Below, piece by piece: positions 6,037 through 9,999 of a DNA stretch of 9,999 nucleotides (positions are counted from its first letter, which is position 1; the number at the start of each line of letters is the position of its first letter). Below the pieces are notes generated by a model. That model was not told where the DNA came from. It searched no databases and was given only the letters and a program-made list of their open reading frames with translations. The stretch comes from Candidatus Cloacimonas sp. 4484_140 (GTDB taxonomy: Bacteria; Cloacimonadota; Cloacimonadia; JGIOTU-2). The position numbers and the translations under genes are program-made. The stretch is from NCBI GenBank assembly GCA_002049945.1, contig MVCT01000077.1:1-9999 (forward strand), written 5' to 3'.

Positions 6037-7257
6037 TTACAATTGGTTTTTAATACATTTTGAAAGCCGTCTTACTGCTTCAGCAAGTTGTTCTTCTGAT
6101 GCATAAGAAAAATTTATCCGCATGTGGTTTTTGCTGGGATTTTCACCATAAAAAACCTCTCCTGGAACAAATGCAACTTTGAATTTGATGGCTTCATAAA
6201 ATAGTTCTTTTGTATCAATATTTTCAGGAACAGTCATCCACAAAAATAATCCGCCTTCTGGCTTCGTCCATGTTACGCCCATATCTTCCGGGAAACATTC
6301 TTCCATTGTGCTCATAAATATCTCAAGTTTTCTTCGGTAATATTTTATACATTTTTCAATATGTTTTGTAAAATTCATTTCTGTAAGAAATGCAGTGCAT
6401 AGATCTTGATTATATTTGGGCGTATTAAGTACATTTCCTTCTTTAATATTTGTCATTTTTGCAATTACTTCAGGATGTCCTATATTATATCCAACTCTAA
6501 TTCCTGGGCAAAACAGCTTTGAAAATGTATATAATCCTATCACATTATTACCTTTTCTTTTTTGATCAAGATACAATATTGATGGGATCGATTCTCCGTA
6601 GTAACGCAGATCTCGATAAGGGCTGTCTTCGAGAATTGGAATATCATATTCATAGCTCAAATCCAAAAGTTTTTCTCTCTTTTTTAAACTCATTGTGATA
6701 CCCGATGGATTCTGAAAGTCGGGAACTACATATATGAATTTTGGTTTTTTATTTTTCTCAGCTAACTCTTTTACTTTTTCTTTATATACCTCTACATTAG
6801 GACCATCATCCTGGATATCTACACCCACAAATATTGGATTTTGTAGTTGAAATGCAACTATTGCTCCGGCAAATGTCGGGCGATCTAATAATACGATATC
6901 ACCCGGATTAAGGAAGAGCCGTCCTGTAATATCAAGCCCATGCTGACCTGAGGAAGTTATCAGAATATTCTCTTCTGATATTTCAATATTTTCTCTTTTC
7001 ATAAAGTGTATTATTGCTTTAATGAGGGATGGTTCGCCAGGTATGGAAGTGTATTGCATTATTGTTTCTATCTCTTCCTCGAGCCGATTACGAGATGCGA
7101 TTCTCGTTTCCTCTTTCAAAAATATATCTGGTGAGGGTAATCCTCCAGCCAACGATATTATCTCTGGATCATTTAATAATTTGAATAATTTTCCTATGGA
7201 ATAACCGCCATAATTTTTTATATTTTCTGAAAATATGTGCTTCCAGTCATTGATCAT
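6037..7257 (-). CDS. PLP-dependent aminotransferase class I/II (2-aminoadipate aminotransferase/LysN-like)
   Basis: A 406-aa fold-type I aminotransferase that moves an amino group between an amino acid and a 2-oxo acid. Visible sites are ISLAGGLPSPDIF (34-46), SSGQHGLD (102-109), PDFQNPSG (179-186, Asn183), ILEDSPYRDLRY (208-219, Asp211), TFSKLFCPGIRVGY (244-257, PLP-binding Lys247) and NHMRINFS (377-384, Arg380 for the substrate carboxylate). The SLAGGxP start and overall length match the LysN/2-aminoadipate and branched/aromatic group; the donor cannot be read from sequence. ATG 7255-7257 follows AAGGCGG by four bases, a good ribosome site. It is the first gene of a tight five-gene run. Upstream lies a repeat-filled gap, so its promoter may have been displaced or supplied by that element. 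Confidence 0.92.
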   Translation of the reverse strand: MINDWKHIFSENIKNYGGYSIGKLFKLLNDPEIISLAGGLPSPDIFLKEETRIASRNRLEEEIETIMQYTSIPGEPSLIKAIIHFMKRENIEISEENILITSSGQHGLDITGRLFLNPGDIVLLDRPTFAGAIVAFQLQNPIFVGVDIQDDGPNVEVYKEKVKELAEKNKKPKFIYVVPDFQNPSGITMSLKKREKLLDLSYEYDIPILEDSPYRDLRYYGESIPSILYLDQKRKGNNVIGLYTFSKLFCPGIRVGYNIGHPEVIAKMTNIKEGNVLNTPKYNQDLCTAFLTEMNFTKHIEKCIKYYRRKLEIFMSTMEECFPEDMGVTWTKPEGGLFLWMTVPENIDTKELFYEAIKFKVAFVPGEVFYGENPSKNHMRINFSYASEEQLAEAVRRLSKCIKNQL

Positions 7258-7303
7258 TTTGCCGCCTTTTTATATTTTTCATCAGAATACACATTTCTAT
7301 CTC

Positions 7304-7558
7304 ACCACAGAGAATACAGAGAATAGTAATTTAAACATTTCAATTCCATCTTTTAATAGCTATGCCTTGTGAAATAATCCCGATACGTAGGGATTCCTGC
7401 ATAGCAGGATTTCACAGGGTGAACATTAAAGTTTATCAACAAATCTGTACCTCTATTTCACAACCAATGATCTTTCCAGTAAAAGAATCCTTCTCTAATT
7501 TCTCAGTGCTTTCTGCCTGCCACGGCGTAGTGTAACGGAGATGGGTGCTCTCTGTGGT
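7304..7558. repeat. MITE-like intergenic element with imperfect terminal inverted repeats
   Basis: The gene-free stretch 7258-7574 is filled by this element. Its left end ACCACAGAGA (7304-7313) is the exact inverse of TCTCTGTGGT (7549-7558). If a 39-bp segment at 7506-7544 is removed from the right end, the inverted repeat lengthens to 20 bp with 17 matches. That segment is bounded by a near direct repeat (GTGCTTTCTG 7506-7515, GTGCTCTCTG 7545-7554) and looks like a nested insertion. It contains tgcctgccacggcgtag, which I recall as part of a widespread intergenic repeat. No open frame of note is present, so any mobility would need a helper enzyme. Confidence 0.6.
7364..7420. repeat. Nested hairpin able to form a gapless three-way junction
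   Basis: An outer stem (7364-7375 with 7409-7420, 12 pairs including two G-T) encloses two hairpins. They are AATCCC/GGGATT (7376-7381 with 7390-7395, 8-nt loop) and CCTGC/GCAGG (7396-7400 with 7404-7408, loop ATA). No base is left unpaired at the junction. It can form on either strand and has no following T run, so it is not an intrinsic terminator. It sits inside the 7304-7558 element. Confidence 0.75.
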
Positions 7559-7574
7559 TTGTTTCATACTAAAA

Positions 7575-8825
7575 TCAATCTCGATACGATGCACCGCCAA
7601 AGACTGCCTTAATACCTTTTTTCATAAACTCTTTACCATCTTTTGTTGCACGTAAAGTTTTATAATAGATGACATCACCGATCTTTTCTGCATTTGCATC
7701 TCTTTCATCTTCAGGTAGGAAATATGCTTCCATTGTATCCATTTCGCGTGCAGTGCCGTCGCTTTCATATTTAAATGTCATATTTGTTCCACTCTCCAGA
7801 ACCTTGAATGCGTTATCTGTCCAATTGAAACCCGCCATGCCAAGATCGGGATTTATATAAATATGAGCAGCAAGACTGACACCTTTAATACCACTTTGTT
7901 CAAGCTCTTTTGCACATTGAATAAATGTTTCTGCAGTAGCGCCATTCCCAATATTGATCTCATAAAGTGGAGAAGTGCCGTCTTCTCTGAGATATTCATT
8001 CATAATATTCAGAAGCATTCTGAATTGTATTGTATTTTGCGTCGAAAGTAACATAGATATCTTAATATGAAGATTTGGAATATCCCTTCCATAGTAGCAA
8101 ATAGCAACTATTGAACTCCAACTTGGATTAAGGAAGAAATCCGCACCGGTTGCCAGAGCAGTTCGGGTAACACCGTCAAGATAGACCAGATGATTATCAT
8201 TAGCACATTCGATTCCCCCGAAATTTCCGAAGAAAGTTCCCTGATTTTTTAGTATTAAATTGGATAATCCGTTACCAGCATCAGCGCGTTCAAATGTACT
8301 GCCTGTCACCTTCTCCAGTTCCAAAAATCTACTTTCGGGTTGAGGGATGCCGATCAGATTTGTACTGCAAAATTTTGAACCCTTCATTATATTCTCAGCC
8401 ATCATAAGGGTTGCCATAAGATCTCCATTATAAATATAATTATCAGTTAAAGCGACAACAGAAATAAATTCCGAAGGAACAAAACACTGCTCGTTTGCAG
8501 AAGCGCTTTCTGCAATTCGTTTCATGGCATGATGTGTAACTTTTGCACCTTGCCATCCGGAAACCTGCGCAGTGGCAATTCCCAAATTGCTGTTGTAGGA
8601 TATATTATTCTCTTTCTCGAAATCTTCGACTTTTGCAAATTTCTTTACCAATCTCTCGGCATCTTCGATCATTTCACCATAACCTTTTTCTTGAAGAATT
8701 TGTTTTCTTGTTTCATACTTCCTCATTTTTTCTATTGTTTTACTTATCTCTTTTGCACCTCCGTAATATTCTTTTAAAGCATCCATTGCTTTTATCTCAC
8801 TGTTAGATAATAGATGGAATTTCAT
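7575..8825 (-). CDS. Conserved-looking 416-aa cytoplasmic protein of unknown function
   Basis: I do not recognise the family. The start is taken at ATG 8823-8825, because AAAGGA lies seven bases before it; an in-frame ATG 15 bases upstream overlaps that ribosome site and is less likely. Residues 1-75 are strongly charged and helical. From about 80 the sequence becomes compact and enzyme-like, with Gly, His and acidic clusters: SGWQGAKVTHH 89-99, NEQCFVPSEF 111-120, DAGNGLSN 182-189, FGNFGGIECANDNH 199-212 and EINIGNGATAETFI 289-302. The alternation of helices and strands would suit an alpha/beta barrel, but that is inference. There is no signal peptide, membrane span or nucleotide-binding loop I can name. 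It precedes the aminotransferase operon on the same strand, across a 317-bp repeat-filled gap, and may belong to the same pathway. Confidence 0.85.
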   Translation of the reverse strand: MKFHLLSNSEIKAMDALKEYYGGAKEISKTIEKMRKYETRKQILQEKGYGEMIEDAERLVKKFAKVEDFEKENNISYNSNLGIATAQVSGWQGAKVTHHAMKRIAESASANEQCFVPSEFISVVALTDNYIYNGDLMATLMMAENIMKGSKFCSTNLIGIPQPESRFLELEKVTGSTFERADAGNGLSNLILKNQGTFFGNFGGIECANDNHLVYLDGVTRTALATGADFFLNPSWSSIVAICYYGRDIPNLHIKISMLLSTQNTIQFRMLLNIMNEYLREDGTSPLYEINIGNGATAETFIQCAKELEQSGIKGVSLAAHIYINPDLGMAGFNWTDNAFKVLESGTNMTFKYESDGTAREMDTMEAYFLPEDERDANAEKIGDVIYYKTLRATKDGKEFMKKGIKAVFGGASYRD

Positions 8826-8846
8826 GATTAGTCCTTTCATTTTTTT

Positions 8847-8852
8847 ATTATA
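8847..8852 (-). promoter_or_regulatory. Candidate -10 box for the 416-aa protein gene
   Basis: The minus strand reads TATAAT 21 bases upstream of the ATG at 8825, preceded by TAG (TAGTATAAT). Transcription would begin around 8840 and leave a short leader carrying AAAGGA. No good -35 hexamer is seen at 16-18 bp. Position after the upstream terminator and before a new gene supports a promoter here. The rest of 8841-9022 is AT-rich, without other visible signals. Confidence 0.45.
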
Positions 8853-8988
8853 CTATCTTTTAAATTCATCTCGCTTCTTCAATTTTGATATTATCATTTT
8901 ATTTTTTAACGTATCTTCAAAAATTCAGTTTGATATAAATAGTCAATATTTATTTATCATAAAATGAGATTTTAAAAGTCGGATAAAT

Positions 8989-9015
8989 AAAAAAGGGCTG
9001 AACATGTTCAACACC
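8989..9015 (-). terminator. Rho-independent-type terminator after the 5'-nucleotidase-like gene
   Basis: Reading the minus strand, GTTGAACATGTTCAGC (9012-8997) contains the perfect 12-bp palindrome TGAACATGTTCA (8999-9010). It forms a six-pair stem with one G-U and a CAUG loop. CC and then six T (8994-8989) follow. It begins about ten bases after the TAA at 9023-9025. The stem is short and AT-rich, so termination may be partial; a protein-binding palindrome is the alternative. Confidence 0.65.
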
Positions 9016-9022
9016 TACAACT

Positions 9023-9999
9023 TTATTCAGCAACATCTTTATTTATTACTGTGATCCTACCTTCCAATTTTACATCGACCTCTTTCATTTTCCGGCAATA
9101 ATTTATAAATATTTCAATATCCTTGGGTGCTGAATCGGGAGTAACCAATACAGTACAATTATTTTGAATATCGAAACCATCACCACCTTCAAGAATGTAA
9201 TCCGGAAGGGCAACTGTGTACATTTTGTTTTCATCTAATTTTTCATTACCAATTGTTACACCAACAATTCTGTTCCCAGCTTCTGCGATCCAATCATATC
9301 GATACTTCGCACCGGATATTTGAAGAAACCGACCTGCTTTTTCTTCAACTGCTGCTGAGCCATGTTCCAGGATTTGCAGTATTTTCTTACCTGACATTTC
9401 GATGAGACATATCTGATTTCCAAAAGGAATGATCGCCTGCGCATTTTTTACGGTAAACGGACCGGCAGCAGCATCAGCCCGAATTCCACCTCCATTCAAA
9501 ATTGCGATATTGGCACCGTAATAGTCTCTAAAGCTATCAGTTAAAAGATTACCAATATTTGTCTCTTTCCACCGGCTGGCATGGTCGCTCGTTATTCCGG
9601 CAACGAGGGGTGTTTTAAGATATGTTATTGCACTGCTCAATTCCTTTTCCAATTTGTTTTGATACGAATCCTCTAATTCTTTCAAGGCAATATCCGATTC
9701 AACAGATGCATCAACAGGATATATTTGCAATGAAATATTCAGAGTGTTTTGGGATTTCGTAAAATTCAGTCGGGCTATAGAACCCATATTTCCGCAAGGA
9801 GAGATTATAGGGCGTTCTCCACAATAATAAATCTCAGTTACGATTTCTGACCTCTCTTCTGTTAAAATCGCATCGATTTCGGGGAAGTTCATCATAAGAT
9901 TTTCATTCGTTTCCAAATTTGTTTGGGTGATTGCGACAATAATATCGACATCGTGCTTAACCAATTGCTTTACAGCAAAAGCTGCGGCTTCCAGCAAAT
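9023..9999 (-). CDS. 5'-nucleotidase/UshA-like protein, C-terminal part
   Basis: 324 complete codons of a protein whose N-terminus lies beyond the right edge; the leftmost TTG at 9995-9997 is an internal Leu, not a start. The first 80 visible residues are the end of a calcineurin-like phosphoesterase domain (DVDIIVAITQTN 16-27, NFPEIDAIL 37-45). The 5'-nucleotidase C-terminal domain follows, with TNIGNLLTDSFRD 146-158, NGGGIRAD 168-175, IPFGN 190-194, GRFLQISGAKYRYD 222-235 and EGGDGFD 270-276, and a terminal EGRITVI. Relatives are periplasmic or surface nucleotide hydrolases. The expected H of the TH motif is Gln25, and the expected GHxH block reads TEERSE (46-51), so at least two metal ligands appear to be missing. 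Numbering is from the window edge. The family is secure; phosphatase activity is doubtful. Confidence 0.9.
   Translation of the reverse strand, partial: LLEAAAFAVKQLVKHDVDIIVAITQTNLETNENLMMNFPEIDAILTEERSEIVTEIYYCGERPIISPCGNMGSIARLNFTKSQNTLNISLQIYPVDASVESDIALKELEDSYQNKLEKELSSAITYLKTPLVAGITSDHASRWKETNIGNLLTDSFRDYYGANIAILNGGGIRADAAAGPFTVKNAQAIIPFGNQICLIEMSGKKILQILEHGSAAVEEKAGRFLQISGAKYRYDWIAEAGNRIVGVTIGNEKLDENKMYTVALPDYILEGGDGFDIQNNCTVLVTPDSAPKDIEIFINYCRKMKEVDVKLEGRITVINKDVAE

Noticed and set aside
7258..7303. Promoter for the aminotransferase gene
   Set aside because: AT-rich hexamers such as TATAAA occur, but with no -35 partner at a sensible distance. Only the AAGGCGG ribosome site is convincing.
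7364..7420. tRNA, riboswitch or intrinsic terminator
   Set aside because: No acceptor/CCA or anticodon pattern, no known aptamer motif and no T run on either side.
9995..9997. TTG as the true start of the 5'-nucleotidase-like gene
   Set aside because: The sequence begins in the middle of the phosphoesterase domain; the frame simply meets the window edge.

Overview
AT-rich bacterial DNA in which every gene I can support lies on the minus strand, so transcription runs from the right edge to the left. Nothing here fixes the taxon. Shine-Dalgarno-like sites precede several genes, and the proteins look like those of an anaerobic bacterium. Intergenic repeats of the CACAGAGAA(T/C)ACAGAG type, which I associate with candidate phyla such as Cloacimonadota, are only a weak hint.

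Right end (about 8980-9999): the C-terminal 324 codons of a UshA/5'-nucleotidase-like protein that continues past the window. It ends at a rho-independent-type terminator. Its visible metal-ligand motifs look degraded, while the 5'-nucleotidase C-terminal domain looks intact.

Centre (about 2754-8852): a metabolic block. A 416-aa protein I cannot assign (7575-8825) has its own -10-like box. A 317-bp gap holding a MITE-like inverted-repeat element follows, and then a tight run: class I/II PLP aminotransferase, short-chain dehydrogenase, small cupin, homoserine dehydrogenase and aldehyde dehydrogenase. Spacings of 14-27 bp or less point to one transcript. I infer an amino-acid/aldehyde route but cannot name the pathway. 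The homoserine dehydrogenase has lost its C-terminus and the aldehyde dehydrogenase its N-terminus, and the two are butted together in different frames. This looks like a deletion scar or a misassembly.

Left end (1-2719): a defence or mobile-type module. It consists of radC, an AlbA_2/RecG-C-like (AAA_4) regulator and the start of a type I restriction-modification subunit. The AlbA_2 gene is in flux. A 13-bp tandem repeat is read in all three frames within its linker. A one-base frameshift cuts off its C-terminal winged helix, and that tail lies in an exact 101-bp tandem duplication. A degraded second copy of the linker repeat lies between it and the restriction gene.

The strongest points for a second look are the dehydrogenase junction, the repeat-driven instability of the AlbA_2 gene, the nested-hairpin element at 7304-7558 and the unassigned 416-aa protein with its operon.
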